Origin: Beroe forskalii
Taxonomy: Eukaryota > Ctenophora > Nuda > Beroida > Beroidae
Assembly: GCA_011033025.1 (NCBI GenBank)
Contig: WFMF01000147.1
Location: 1 to 64,000 of the forward strand
DNA length: 64,000 nucleotides
Direction: 5' to 3'
Part shown: piece after piece, positions 10,067-23,687 of the stretch
Layout: each line of letters opens with the position of its first letter
Position numbering within the stretch: position 1 is the stretch's first letter
Notes under the pieces: generated by a model
The model's input: only the letters and a program-made list of their open reading frames with translations
Told to the model about the DNA's origin: nothing
The model's database searches: none
Position numbers and translations under genes: made by a program

Positions 10067-13000
10067 GAAAAATTGTGACAGGATTAGGGCACTGAGGAAA
10101 TGAGGGGGGAATCAGGGCATTGAGGAAATGAGGGGATTTTATTGAGGAGAAAATCAACCACTTGGTCACCTTATGAATAGCTCGGGTAGCATTATAGTAC
10201 TTATAAGGTGAGGCAAGGGAGAGATAGGCTCGGGGGAAGTGAATTGACTGAAGGTAAAGTTGGTAACATAATATACGCTTTCGCCTCACATCCTGACACA
10301 CTTTGAACGGTTTTATTCTTGAATGGTGGACTGGGGTGGACTTATTTTGTTTCAATGACCTTGCATTACATAATTTTCTATTGGTTTCAAAAACAGCATG
10401 GCCATTCATGATTCAAGACGTCTGGTGCCATAGCCCATATCAGTATAACATGCTGAAGGAATAACGTCATCATATTGGAAATTGGAAATATCATTTCCGT
10501 AAAACAGCATTTTAATACCAACGTCTTTAAAATTGATGATTTGACCACATTGCATGTTCAGCTATGTGGCCAATATCCCACTGCCACAATAGGTCGCAAA
10601 GAGAGTGACGTCATTATCATAGTTGAAAATGGGGAGTTAATGACGTTTAAACCGTGTATTGAGCACGCAGAACCACCGCCATGTGGCTGGCATACAGTAT
10701 CAAGTGCGAAATAGTGTTAATACTGTGCATGTTACTAACGACAATCCTGCACTTCAAGGGTTTAAATGACACCCTGTGAAACAGCCGTTTTAAAACAGCC
10801 CAGGAAAGGCGAGACAACAACTTGGGGAGGTGTCATAGGCAGTAGGAACATGCCTCCAAAATGGTTTGTTCCTTCCTGAATACTCAATGCTCATGTCTCC
10901 ATCCTGAAAACTCATGTCGGAGAAGTGTTCAGGAAGTAACACGGAATAATCACCAAGAACTAAGAATGCTATACCTATTCAACTTACCTCTTCTTTTTGC
11001 TCCTTCGCGGAATACTCTTATTCAGCGCATTGATTTGCGCTTGTGATTCAATGTAACACGGCATTTTACATTCTCCTTCTGGTGTATATTGGAAAATAAG
11101 CAATAGGGTAAATGAAAATTTAATAACATCATCTGCTTATATCATTTTTTGAAAATAAAAACCATATGCGGAAAGGTAGAGAAGTCAGAAATGTCATTTC
11201 AAAGTTTCGGAGTACTAGCACTATGAAAACATCACGGACAAAGGCCATTGCTACCGACGTGAGTGCGGTTCTTTTGGAAACTTTCCAGATGAATTAGACC
11301 AAATAAATACCAAAGTATTATAATAATACAATTGACGAAAATTTTTATCAATAGTAAGTAAGTTGCAATGATGAACAAATTGCAGGCATCTCTTAGTCTT
11401 CAGAGCTTAATTAATTTATCGCCAGTCAACAGTGACAAATTAACGCAATTAAATCAAGATAATGTAGTGGTGAAATTGCGACTCTGAGTGCAGCAAAGAT
11501 TGGGGAAAGAAGCCCTATCATTTCCTTTTTTTGATGCATAAGAGTAACTAATTATTCTATTAAAACTCAGGGACTGCACAAGTGTTATTTTCGAGCTCTA
11601 AAATGTGATAAGAGGAGCACAAAATTCAGAACATTCCGTTTGAAATACCAAATCACTGGGTTACACGAAGGATAAATGCTGGGAAATTGCCACAATTAGG
11701 AGTACAACAAATCTGGCAAAATGAGGGGAAATCTTGTCGCCGCAGAATAAAATATGTATGGAGAGTTAAGAATTGAGGAAAATGCACAAACTTCAGACTT
11801 GAATTTGAGGCAAATGCAAAAGCAACCAGACGTGAGAAGTACAGCAGATACAGCAAACCATGGGAGTGGAGTAATGACTTCCAATTTATTGACCCAGTTT
11901 ATACCCGTACCAGACATGGTCAAAACACTCAGGTTATATTGTATGCTGAGACTGATAGTCAACTGTGCATGGCTAACAGGAGGTGATCAGCAGTGTCTTA
12001 CTTCGAACCCTGATAATAGTGCCGCCAGGTAAAGATAATATCACGCCAATAAGGACAATGTACCACGTGACCAATACAGCCTATAACGTTAGTGGAACCG
12101 ACAGTGGAAGTAGTTTTGACTCTAGCTCTCGACACTCAAACCGTCCGCAGAGGGTATTTCCAAACTAGCTTAAACGTCTTTAGTCACTTAGTCTTTACTT
12201 TGACAACGACCGCCCCGAATCCTTCTTAGAAATAATAATAATTCAGGCAGAATTACGCTTTACATCATGAGCCGAAGAGGGTTGTACGGACTAAACATCA
12301 GCACAATTATACCTGACAAAATGAATGGAAATTTCAAATGATGTTCAGTTGTTCAAATTTCTGAGCAACTGTTTCAAAGCACCAATCCACTGATGATCAG
12401 TGATCCGGGGCAGATTCTCGGTAGGGGACGAATAACACTCACCAGCCAGTGAAAAACCGACAAATACCGTACACTCGATATCAGCAAGAACATCAGTCAC
12501 CGCCAACATGAAAGTCTTGGCCATCTAAACCGTAATTATACTCATTTATAACCTCAATTGTAAAAATTCCATCAATGCACAATTAATTATAATGAAATGA
12601 CTTCTGAAAACTCAGTTCACGTAAAATTACAAAGTGTAATTAATAATTAAATAATTTATCCAAAAAAAACTGTTCACGACTTCACTATCATACAAACATG
12701 CAATCTGAACTTGAACCCTTGAAGACTTGCACTCAGTTAAATTCACTTGAACATCAACAGTACCCACATATTATCAAAACCTGATCTGTCCCGTTTAGAC
12801 ACTAATAAATTTGTTGTTAATGAAGTAATGAATGGAACAATAGGGAAAGATTCTCAGTAGAAATTTAATTATCCACTCACAGATGCAAACCAAACAATGG
12901 TCTACTCGGTTGAGTGATTTATTGGAAAACTGCTTACACCTCTTATCAGTTATCAGGACGTGGAAAAAGTTCAAAATATTTCCAGAAAGAACGTATCCTG

Positions 13001-14359
13001 TCCTACAGACAGAGTAGGGGGGAAGGAGAAGCCAAAAAGAAGGAATAAAGAAAATGGAACGAGGGTTTGAATAATGGCTAAAGATTACAAATATGTGTGA
13101 TAGAAAGATAACAGGGTGCACAAATGACAGTAATTCAAAAGATAATTCAACATGGCAAATTTGATTTTAAATACTGCGATAACCGGCTGCCGTTGGTAAA
13201 GGGGTATTGTGAAAATATAACGATACTTTGACGACGAATACCAGCGACAAGAATATGGAAAACTTTAATAATAGAAAATACTGTGTTAAACTTAAGATTG
13301 GAGCATTTTAAAAGTTAAGCGTAGAAAACGAATACGAATTTAGCAAGAAAAGTATAAAACAACACCTGCCTTGAGCAGCCCATTATCATGAGGCTTAGAT
13401 CAGGTGCCCCGGTTTGAGTAAGCTTCAGCTGATGAGGATGGAGCAGGTGGGTTAGGATAAAAAGTAAATGCATTACTAAAAAGACCATTTGGCATTCAAA
13501 CCTTATCAGCTTGTACTATTAGAGTTATAGGATCACGGAATCCTCTTGACATTAACCAATCAGCTTGGAAGTTGAGGGTCAACACGCTGGCTGATTGGCT
13601 AGGACCGAAGGAGTTGTAGGTAAGCTAATACACCACTCATAACGAATCAGTAACGATCTCAATAAACGACAAAATAACCAACATCATCATCAAGTTTCAG
13701 AGTACTCTTGAATTTACAAACCACACGAGTTTATTCTTAAAACTACGATGCTAAAATATTGAATAATAAAGACAAAGTGGATGATCTTAGCAACTAACAG
13801 CTTCTACTCATAGAATAGTGGTCGACGAATACCAATATCCACGAACGGACGATAGGCGCCTGTCTACGTCATCAACTAGCACATTTAAACCATGACAATG
13901 ACATCATTTCCAGAAGGTTCTGTTATTGGTGCGCGCGCGGCGTCTTAGACATTCCATTTCTAGGCGTACACATACCAGTAATAGGACAGCAGCAGTAGTA
14001 GTAGGACAGTCCCAAGCAAAAACCGTATACACAGTAAAATGTGTGTACAGCTTCAGAGCCGCTGTGTGGCGTTGGTGGACAAAGATGTGAAAATACTACG
14101 CAGGATCATGGTAAAGATGGGCGTGTTATGGCATGTAGCTCTCTTTCAAAGAATCGGATTAAATAACAGCTTCAAAAAACTCTTGAGCAGAGAAAATGTA
14201 ACTTTTCGATACAAAAATGGTTTCATGGTGAAATTCAGAGAAATAACCATCAAAAAGAGGAACACGTATTCCAGTGAGCTGAGCACTCTAGACTGATCAG
14301 TCACACATTGACAAGGGCAATTTATCTGCTAATACTTGCACCATCCCGGGGACAAGGCT
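10067..14359. other. MCC intron, no recognised gene or element
   Basis: About 4.3 kb of AT-rich sequence. I see a short direct repeat (aatgaggggg, tgaggaaatgagggg) at 10090-10135, and an inverted pair aaccaatcagc / gctgattggc at 13554-13602. Nothing here matches a protein family. A few short open segments with splice-like borders are listed among the rejected items. Confidence 0.5.
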
Positions 14360-14367
14360 GTAATTAG

Positions 14368-15376
14368 CTGGTAACCTTTCACGAACGCAAATCCTTGCAC
14401 TTAGCAAAAACTTAAGTATAAATTTAAGTACTGCTTGCCAATTGTTGTTCACGAAACTGAACTTAAGTACTACTTTTTACTTAACTTTTTTTACTTAAGT
14501 ACAAGATGAAATATTTAAGTGCAACTCCTCCTCTCGCACTTAACCTGTACTAAACTCTGCGTGACACTCCTTATATGGTGCGTTATGCTCGCGTGATGTA
14601 ATGGACACCGCACTTAACTCCGGAAAAATACTTAAGTACGCACTAAACTAGGAGAGATTTAAGTAAAAAGTTAAGAGCGGTCTATACCGCTCTTAAACCG
14701 TACTTAACTTGCACTTAGCAAAAAATATGTGCAAATGTATCACAATTCAGAAATCCTTGCGGCATACAGCATACCTATAACAAACACGGATGATTTCAAA
14801 CAATTTAATTAAATATCAAAAGGTACCTATACAGTAGTTTCATGATTAAATAATGGGAGAAATATTTTGTTTAAAATTCGCGTCTGACCAATCCTTAAAT
14901 AAGTAAATGATTAAATATTATGAATAAGTTATAAGATAATGAATTATCACTATGACCAATGTTCAGTCAAGACATGAAAGAATTTATGACGCTATCTCTG
15001 GCCACTCGTGTTATCTTGTTGTTTACGAGCTGTTACCAAAACAAGCGAGAAGGTTACCGATATCTCGATGATAGGTAAAACCAGAAACATAATCAACGAG
15101 GTTTCCCAATTCCCGCTAACAACAACTTCCTATTTCGAGCTCTCTCATTGGTTAGTGTTTCGATCACGTGACCTACGTTACCATGATCACGTGTAAGTTA
15201 AGTGCGGTTGGTTGAGGGCGTTCGTGAACACCAATCTTTTGCAATCTTGTACTTAAGTACAAGTCACCCCGATAGGATTTTGTTTCGTGAACAACAGAAT
15301 TTAGTGTACTAACTTTAAGTGCGCACTTAACTTTTAAGTAAAAAATTTAAGTATAAGTTTCGTGAAAGACACCCTG
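14368..15376. mobile_element. hAT-like non-autonomous element rich in acttaagta
   Basis: The right end, read inward, is cagggtgtctttcacgaa, a hAT-like terminus. The left end ctggtaacctttcacgaac matches it after the first bases have diverged. Flanking 8-mers gtaattag (14360-14367) and gtaactgg (15377-15384) agree at six of eight positions, consistent with an old 8-bp duplication. Within about 350 bp of each end the motif acttaagtac and its variants recur many times in both orientations, giving dense subterminal repeats. No transposase is visible. Confidence 0.65.
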
Positions 15377-15384
15377 GTAACTGG

Positions 15385-16060
15385 TAAGAAATCACGTGAC
15401 CTGAAGGAGCGCATCTCATTGGACGGAGATGAGAGCACGTGACGGGAAGGGATCAACTTCATTGGTTGATTATCAGGGTACAACAACTGGGGAGGCCGCG
15501 TCATTGTTATAAATAAAGACGGTAACCAAAACACAAATCTCCCTGCAGTGCATAAAAGCTCGGTGATTCAGTGGCTCGGAATCGTCAGTTGACCGTTTTA
15601 AGTGATAACAATGACGTCACACCAGTGATTATTCGTAATCTGTAGCATGTTATTACCGTGATAACACATGTGAGCCCGGTGTTTCTAAACACCATTTTAA
15701 CGAGATACGAACTGTGGGAAAATCAGGGGAAATAATCCGGGGAATTAAATTAATGGAAGTTTATGTGGGAACTTGTTGTTTTGGTTATGAGGGAAATAAT
15801 GCAAGAATGTGTTGCTGTCCTCAAGATTATAAACGCTTTTATGAGAGAAGTTTCATATCAAGAATCCGCAAAATTCGTTCCTATGCAGTATTCCAAGACT
15901 AGCCTGTTGATGGAACAGGTGAAAAGGTAGGACGTTTTCAACTCTAAAAAGTAGATCAAGGTTTTTTAATTTGTTTTTGGCAGTTTTGTTTTTGTTTTTT
16001 TTTGTTTTTTTTTCGAATTTGACGTGTGCAGAGTTTGTAGCGAATATTTGTAAAAAAAAT

Positions 16061-16091
<31 letters not shown>

Positions 16092-17600
16092 CACGAACTA
16101 CACGGAGTAGAAAACATTCCGCAGGATCTCCAGAAGTAACATAACACACACAGTCCGCCTAATAAAGTACACGATGTGGCAGTCAGCGAATGAGTGGCCA
16201 ATGCTATAATCAGCTGCAGTCTGAGGCTAGGACAGCTGCAGTCTGATGGCATAAACCGGAGGCTAGGACAGCAATTACCAGACAGTAAACAAGAACGCGG
16301 GATACATACGAGTAGTTTTGTGAGCATTGCTGAGGCTAGCGTCCGGTGACCATGTTAGAATGAGGAGAATGTTCTGTGAGCATTGCATTGCTGCTGAGGC
16401 TAGCGTCCGGTGAAGGTTCTGAGAGCCTGAACAAACCACAACATTCGCTGATACTTGGAGGACAAGGAGGACTAAAGTATGTGAGCTCATCAGGAGAAAG
16501 TCAGTTGAGGAGAAGTACTGGGATACATTGTACCAAGATAGGTAGTAGGTACGAAGTAGTAAGTACCTGTGAAACGAAGTACAATGATACGAAATAAAAG
16601 GATGCGTTGTACTAAGATGAAGATGCAAAATACCTACTTAGATTATTTGTCATTGATCAGGTAGTGACGCTAAAGATCTGAACGTATTCTGAAGTAGAGG
16701 AATATACTAATATCTTCAGGAGGAGTAAATGCCGACATACACTCCCTGAGTATGTGTAATAAGATCTAAATCACGTGACATGTCACGTGACATGGTGACG
16801 GGGAGGTACTTGAGGTACTAATTTGTTAAACCATCCCCACTAGTGGCCCACAACAGCAGTGGGGTGCGGTGGGACAATGATAAGTACTGTCACAGCACTG
16901 TCTAATGAGCCTTTAGGGTGGGTAATGGGTATATGCACTGTGCACTGTCATGGAGTCGCTCTAAACAGACAGAAAATATGTGTTTTGTGGGGGACTATCA
17001 TGTTATCGGTTGTTTGGATACAGCCATCTGATTTTCACGAATGACGAAAGAGCAATAGAAATGCACAATTTGGAAGTGAACAAAGGCTGTACTGGTTTTG
17101 CAGTTCGCTCAGGATGGCATTGACATACATAAGTAAGTCTAATTTCCTTGTACCCATGACCTAATAAGCCAATAATGAATGAACATAGCGAATAACGATA
17201 TCACTAAACGATCCGTCATCAATACCGCAAACTAATGACTAGGAACCAAGCGGAAAAAGAACAGAATCATCCCTTGCAGAGAAACGCAGAAACTTAATGG
17301 AAAACTTTTTTGAAAGCTAAAATATCACAAAGCCCCAAATTTGAGGGATAAATTCCGCACATTAGTTAATAAAACACATATCGTTGGTAGAGTAGAACAC
17401 ATATAATTGCATATCACAAATCACCAAGTCCCATCTGTTGTAAAGCAATACACATCAAGGAAGAGGCAGGTAGTTAGGGGTACGAGTAACACTCATCAGG
17501 GAGAACCTGGTACTGAGTGCCAGGTCTCACTCAGGAGTCCCTAATTCCTCCCCATCCACAGACGGAGAAAACCTGTAAGCCTTGCACATGATTAACTTAG
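15385..17600. other. MCC intron, no recognised gene
   Basis: No protein family is recognised here. It contains a low-complexity T/A run (15990-16095), a near-duplicate pair of about 30 bp around gctgaggctagcgtccggtga (16328-16415), a similar pair cagctgcagtctgaggctaggacagc (16210-16270), and the palindrome cacgtgacatgtcacgtg (16773-16790). Confidence 0.45.
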
Positions 17601-17611
17601 TGACATACACT

Positions 17612-17675
17612 AGGTTACACATGGTAACACAAGGTTACACATGGTAACACAAGGTTACACATGGTAACACCAGTG
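17612..17675. repeat. Short 19-20 bp tandem repeat
   Basis: About three copies of aggttacacatggtaacaca. The unit is itself an inverted repeat (ggttac/gtaac). A similar catggtaacg occurs at 17805. Confidence 0.8.
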
Positions 17676-20600
17676 CAACACCATTACAAAATATGACAAT
17701 CGACAACTCCACTGCACCTCCATTACATAACCTGGTAACATTTACACAATTCAGTTCTTGGAATGCCCCACACATGGCTACACAGTCTGCTCATTCCCTA
17801 GCTCATGGTAACGTTACTCACCATGTACATGGTAAGGTGGTGAGCACACTGTGCCCAACTCTGCTCCACTCAGCAGGATTTTATAACAATGTGTCTAAGA
17901 CTCGCCCTCCTATCACGAAATGGATCCAGCAGTTCCTGTAACAGCCACTGAGATTGAGATTTACCAAGCACTCAGCGAATATAAAAACAATCGGCACAAC
18001 AACTGTCACCCTGGCACAGTCATCCTGGCCTAGTCATGCTGGCACCAGTCCAATCACGCACGGAAACAGATTACCAGTGTTACTATGAATAGCATGAAAG
18101 GATATGTGGCAGGGATATGCAGCAAGTGAGACAAAAAGTCCATGAACTTATCAGAAAGTTGAGCGGGGACAGTGAACATATCCGTAGACAGTCTACAAGT
18201 CCCAATCCAAACAGTTGCAACTTGAACATTAGCTCTGAAGGATACAATTTAAGGGGCTCCAGAGATTCGCAGAATTCCAGGTAACAAGATCCAGGAAGTT
18301 ATTTGATCAGGAAGTTACCTTCATTCAGACTAGGTACAGAGCTTGTCGAAGGAGGAGCATTAGTTTATCATCACGAGTTGACACAATAGTTGACGTGTTC
18401 GATCCCCGGAAACGAAAAGAGATACAGATAATAGAAGTCGCAGATCTCAGAGATACTGATCTGATGTCAGAGATACTATGATTAAATTCCTTATAATGCA
18501 GATGTCAGATACGGAAAAAAGACTACAGAGCTCGAGATATAGAACTGCTTTAGACAGAGGCAGGAGACTAGAAATCATTTGGCATGGTGCCCACTTCCCT
18601 AACTGCCCCTTACAAGGATTACATTATCATGTTGTTTACTTGCTGCTGTCAAGCCTCACAGACTCCTGCACAAGCTAATAAGTAATTACATTTGCTAACG
18701 ATTATTAATTACAAGGGAAGGGGGCAGTAAATGGAAAAGAAATGATAATGCCATTATATCAGGAGATTGAAAAGTCTTGCCACGGGCGAAGTGTTTAAAA
18801 AACTTGAACTGTGTTACAAAACAGTCGTGCGACAAAGGTGGAAAAGTTAAACAGGTCAAAGGATATGTGATACCTCATTTAATTTGTCAACAAAGATTTA
18901 TTGACAATTTGTATAGCCGATACAGTTAATGAGAGGGTTCAGTAACGTAAAAAATGAAGATGAAGTATACGCGATCATATTTATACTAGACAAAAAACTG
19001 AGTCTAATCGTAATGACTGAGTTATCATCAAAGACTCTTCAATTTGAAGAGTCTTCTGTAAGTTCAAATTCATTAGAAATGCCCTCCTGCAATGGAACCA
19101 TTGCGGTGAGGTTATCAAGAGCAAGGCGTTCATGGGAGATCTTGGAGTATTATTCATTATTTCATTACCATTTTGAGTTGATTGAAACTTGCGGGCATGT
19201 CCCCATTATAAGATGCATTTGATCAGAAGGGTTGAAGGGGCTGTGAATGATATTTTCAATGAAGACTTGGATGAAAAGAAAGACTTTCCGTGTAGCTGTG
19301 TACGATGTGAGCTGTCCACTAAACAGTGTATACGGTTACTTGTGGTAAGATGTATAATGTACAGTGTATACTGTAATGTACTCTACACGACGCTGAAACT
19401 TACACTCATTCGGTTTATTAATTTTGCATTAATTTGTCAAATTAACGGCGGTATTATGCAGTATAAAGCGCGGGGGAGTCCGTCAAAAAGAGTCGGAGCC
19501 GCCTCGGGGCTCGAGTATGGCGTAATAAATTGATCGAACGTTTTGACGATGACAAAATGGTATAACTTATTATACTGCGTTTATTAACAAGAAAATAAAA
19601 TGGTTATTGTCATAGATCCGGTATTCTGAATTAGGATACTGACGTCATACTTTCAGCCATCAATATGAGGTATTTAAGCCGTGGTACAGAAGGCTGAAAA
19701 AAGCAAGTATAAATAGGGCTTTTGAGTCAATAACTGTGTCTAAAACCAACCGCATCAAAAACCATGTACATTTCCTACGCTTCTAGTGGATCAGAGAGTA
19801 GTATGAAAGTATGAAGTGTATTCGGTCATCAATCAAATACAATATACCAAGATTCATGAATTAATTATTTATTGATTATTGATAACTGCATAGTGCATAT
19901 TATGCTCAAAAGAAATCTGACGAAATCGCTACACAGATCACCTTTACTCAGTCCAAGATTAATTGGATGATGATAAAACCAAGTTTTCATTATGATTGTC
20001 AAAACTTGCCGGGCAACGGAAAGTAGGCTGTTTTATAGTGGCGGGTAATGATACACACATTACGTCACGCGTCAAGAGAGCAACAGTTGTGGGAACATAG
20101 AACTACTTTCCTTGGGTAACAACCAACCAATGGGAAGTGGGTAAATCAAGCCGTCTGACTTCTTAGTTCTCACCAAAAGTAGGAAAAAGAGGAAGTTGGT
20201 ACCAGTTTTAAAATAGCCGACGGTTCAAACAGTCGAACAGTTAAACACGATGTTCAAAGAAAAGACGAGCCAGGGTGGGGCTCTTTGAGACCACTAAGTT
20301 TAAAAATGGGTTCGAAAAAAGGTAAGCACAAAAAGTTTAGTCGAACTGTTTACAAAACAAATCGCGCTATCAAGTTGATGATGGTTCCACCGTGAACCAA
20401 TCAACGATCGTAAACAAAAAACAAAGCAATCATCAGCAACATAATATGCAATCCATCGTGCACAATTAGGATTCCGTTAGCATAAATTAGAGCAAAAATC
20501 ATCAGACAAAGCTGATAAACCAATGGCCATCACGGCGACCAGATGACAAATTGAGTAAGTTAAAACCATTGTTACGAAATGGCGAAAGAGAATGAGTATG

Positions 20601-22767
20601 TCGTAAACAACAAGTAAAGCTGTGTTTTACAGTGATGATTATGATAGCTGTTTGAGTAGTCGGAGTTGAGTAGTATTATGATGTGTGTGTTAAGATTTTG
20701 AGAGTAATTGTAAACATCAAGCAATCACTACTCAGCATTAAAGCATTAACAACGATGTGTCGATATAACGTTAGACGCAGTGTAAACGAGTAGCTAAACG
20801 CAGTGTAGCTTAACTATTACACTATGACGAACTTGAATAGCATTATTCCTTGAGATATACCGATTGTTATGCAATTAACAGGATGAGCAAGTTCGTGAAG
20901 CATTACATAGTGAAGAAATATCGAGAAAAACAGTGGTGAGAATTAAAGTAGAATCAAAGTTCACGAACTTCCAGAAAATAACAAAATAAACAAGACATTA
21001 TAAAACTGCAATTCTGATGGCATAGAATTACTGAATTATTGAACTAACTAAAATCACGTAACTTCTGAGAAAACTAGCACCGCTGAACACAGCTGCCGAT
21101 CACATTAAAGAAGAATTATAATTCAAAGCCAAAACAGCGGCCCTGATATAAGCTACAAACGGAGTCCTCAGGATATATGATAACCTTGATAAACAAACAG
21201 GACCTTTCACAACAAAGACGAAGTAATTAGAGGCTAGGTTCGCATAGATACTCGGTGTGATGTCATCAACTCACCATGCTAAGCTATGATAACGACGTCA
21301 CTCCTAACGGTCACTTGATAAAGAGCAGCTTATATCAACTGATACATGATATTAACTCTAAACCCAATTGTCACAGCGATAACAATCAATACGTGATCAA
21401 ATTTGATTCCTTAATTTTGGCATGGGTTGAGCAGGAGCCTGGGACAGGGGTTTTTTCCCCGGCTCTATTTATGGAGCCAGGGAATAGTATCCCTTTTCCC
21501 CGGCTCAAATTTGACAAAATTTTCAACCTCATTTCCAGGCAATCTGGCCAATCTATAATTGTGTAAACATTCGCTTTTGTTATTTCAAGGCTACTTTACC
21601 TTGACCAAATAAGATTATGACATCATTAACCGATATAGACTAGATTCAGTGTGGTTACTGTACGCGACACTGTATGCCATTTGATAGGCGGTTTTACCAA
21701 TCAGTAATTCAGTGCTATAACACAATATGATGATGTCACTTCCATATCACATATGCCTATCATTTTTGATATGCTGTCACATGAGAACATGTAGATATTC
21801 ATCCGACCTGATTGCTTTAGGAAAACAAACATCCTTGGAACTGGGAGTGGGAAGCTAATGTTTCATACAACTATGTTACTGTTCGTCTTTTGTGATCAAA
21901 AATGTTGTTGGACTGCTATAATTAAATTACCATAATTTTCGAGATAAAAATTCCCCGGCTCAAAAATCAACTTTGCTCCACCTATGAATTTTGGTGCTAT
22001 AAAAATAAAATTCGATAAAATTTAACCTTATTATCAGCACTATTATTTTAGTGTCATTAACTCCGTCTGTCATGAGAATATCTTAATATTTTAATATTCT
22101 AAAAACGCACCCGAGTGCACAGCTCCCACAGACAGACAGCTTCCTACTTTCTAGCTCTCGGACCTTTCTAGACCTCATCATCTTAGACTCGATCTAGTGT
22201 GTTCTGCAAAACCAGTTCGTGGCAAATCTCAAGAATAATAAAATGAGAGAATCAGGATTCAGGAATTGAGGGTCACCGCAGATATCTTGATATTTTACTT
22301 TAAACCCCCAAGACATGACATGGTCTATTCGCTGCAACTTTGTACTGTGTTTTATAGATTACAATACAAATGAGGACCTATGAATCTGAGCAAAACACTG
22401 TGATAATTATATTGCAGCAACTGTATCAACTGGCTAATAAAATCTTCCATAAGTTTGGCATAATAGTGTCCGCAGCTCAGCAGAACAACACGTAACTCTG
22501 AACACAGAGCCGCAACGAAAATAATAAATCTCACACGTCCCGCACAAATGCGTGTAGTTCAGGGCTGGGAAATAACGTAACCAATAATTATACAGATTTT
22601 TATTTCGATTGATGACACCAAACGATATATTTCAGCCCGTGTCCTATATGATCATATTACATGCTTATAAAGTTATAATGACAGTGCAATGCTGTGACAC
22701 TTCAGCAAGTCCTCCACGGACAGCCAGCCAAAAACACCTCTGTTCACAAGCCGTGGAACAGGGTGTC
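17676..22767. other. MCC intron, no recognised gene
   Basis: About 5 kb without a protein family I can name. The motif ttccccggctc occurs three times (21458, 21497, 21950), the last two followed by aaa, in what may be an old repeat. Short plus-strand open frames at 18929-19222 and 19189-19533 look non-coding: low complexity, no homology I recognise and no splice context. Confidence 0.45.
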
Positions 22768-23078
22768 TGAAGCTGCTAAGTAGACAGCAGCTAAGTCGAC
22801 AACTGCTAAGTCGACAGCAGCTAAGTCGACAACTGCTAAGTTGACAACTGCTAAGTCGACAGCTGCTAAGTCGACAACTGCTAAGTAGACAGCAGCTAAG
22901 TCGACAACTGCTAAGTCGACAGCAGCTAAGTCGACAACTGCTAAGTTGACAACTGCTAAGTCGACAGCTGCTAAGTAGACAGCTGCTCAGTCGACAGCTG
23001 CTAAGTCGACAACTGCTAAGTCGACACCTGCTAAGTCGACCGCTGATAAGTCGACCGCTGCTAAGTCGACAGCCGACA
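22768..23078. repeat. 15-bp minisatellite gctaagtcgacaact
   Basis: About 20 copies of ctgctaagtcgacag / ctgctaagtcgacaact, with tagac and ttgac variants. The 15-bp period is a multiple of three, which explains the long open frame on the minus strand (leucine-serine-cysteine-arginine repeats). I do not regard that frame as a gene. Confidence 0.92.
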
Positions 23079-23552
23079 TAGCTCAAGTTTTCAAGTGGCT
23101 TCGGTTCCTGTTCAGCTTATTTACACAAAATTAAGGCTTTCAAACGGCTCGCAGGAGAGGCCAGTGACACCAGCTACAGTACATTATGACACTATGTGGA
23201 TTGTGGTATGTGGGTGTGAACGTGAGGAGGGAAACCTAACCCACTTACTCTTTATTGAGGTAGATAACAGGGGCAGCAGATGGGAGTGAAGCGAAGTGAG
23301 TGGAAGTTAGGTTGAAGTGAGTGGAAGTCAGGTAGTAGTTAGTGGAAGTAAAGCGGAACCTCTCTCTAACGAGACACTCATATTGGGGGAGGGGGTCTTA
23401 ATGTAGTGACAATTGGGCTGAACACATCAAGAGCCAAGAAATAAATGGAACATTTTACTTACATATAACAATAAATTATGAGACACAGAGTTCACTGCTT
23501 TCGTGGAGAAAGCTGAAACAATCACATCAACAAAGAGACTAGGCGGGAAATA

Positions 23553-23687
23553 GGGTTATCTTATCCTCAAAGCTTTCAGAAAAGGGAGCTAGGGTTATCT
23601 CGCTCTAGGTCTACTCCCTAAAGCTTTCAGAGAAGGGAGCTAGGGTTATCTCGCTCTAGGTCTACTCCCTAAAGCTTTCAGAAATGG
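23553..23687. repeat. 51-bp tandem duplication
   Basis: Two and a half copies of a unit running from agggttatctcgctctaggt to cagagaagggagct. The first copy is shorter. Neighbouring sequence at 23735-23790 repeats its ttctcagaaat part loosely. Confidence 0.8.

Noticed and set aside
10988-11060. Possible minus-strand exon ending in a gtaagt donor (ESQAQINALNKS...)
   Set aside because: The donor is good but the acceptor (acaccag) is weak and the peptide does not resemble MCC or any family I know.
13379-13441. Possible minus-strand exon between ctcatcag and gtgttg
   Set aside because: Open in one frame, but the donor is weak and the peptide (LKLTQTGAPDLSLM) has no similarity to neighbouring exons.
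18380-18412. tRNA-like segment gttcgatccccgg
   Set aside because: It resembles a T-arm, but no acceptor stem, D-arm or anticodon arm can be built around it.
20308-20324. ATG followed by a gtaagc donor (MGSKKG)
   Set aside because: It could be a first exon on the plus strand, but no downstream exon could be linked and no promoter evidence is visible.
21420-21990. Possible transposon bounded by ttccccggctcaaa motifs
   Set aside because: The motif recurs in the same orientation and I could find no matching inverted ends or target duplication.
22673-23086. Minus-strand open frame of serine/cysteine/arginine repeats
   Set aside because: Produced by the 15-bp array whose unit has no stop in that frame; no signal peptide, domain or splice context supports a gene.
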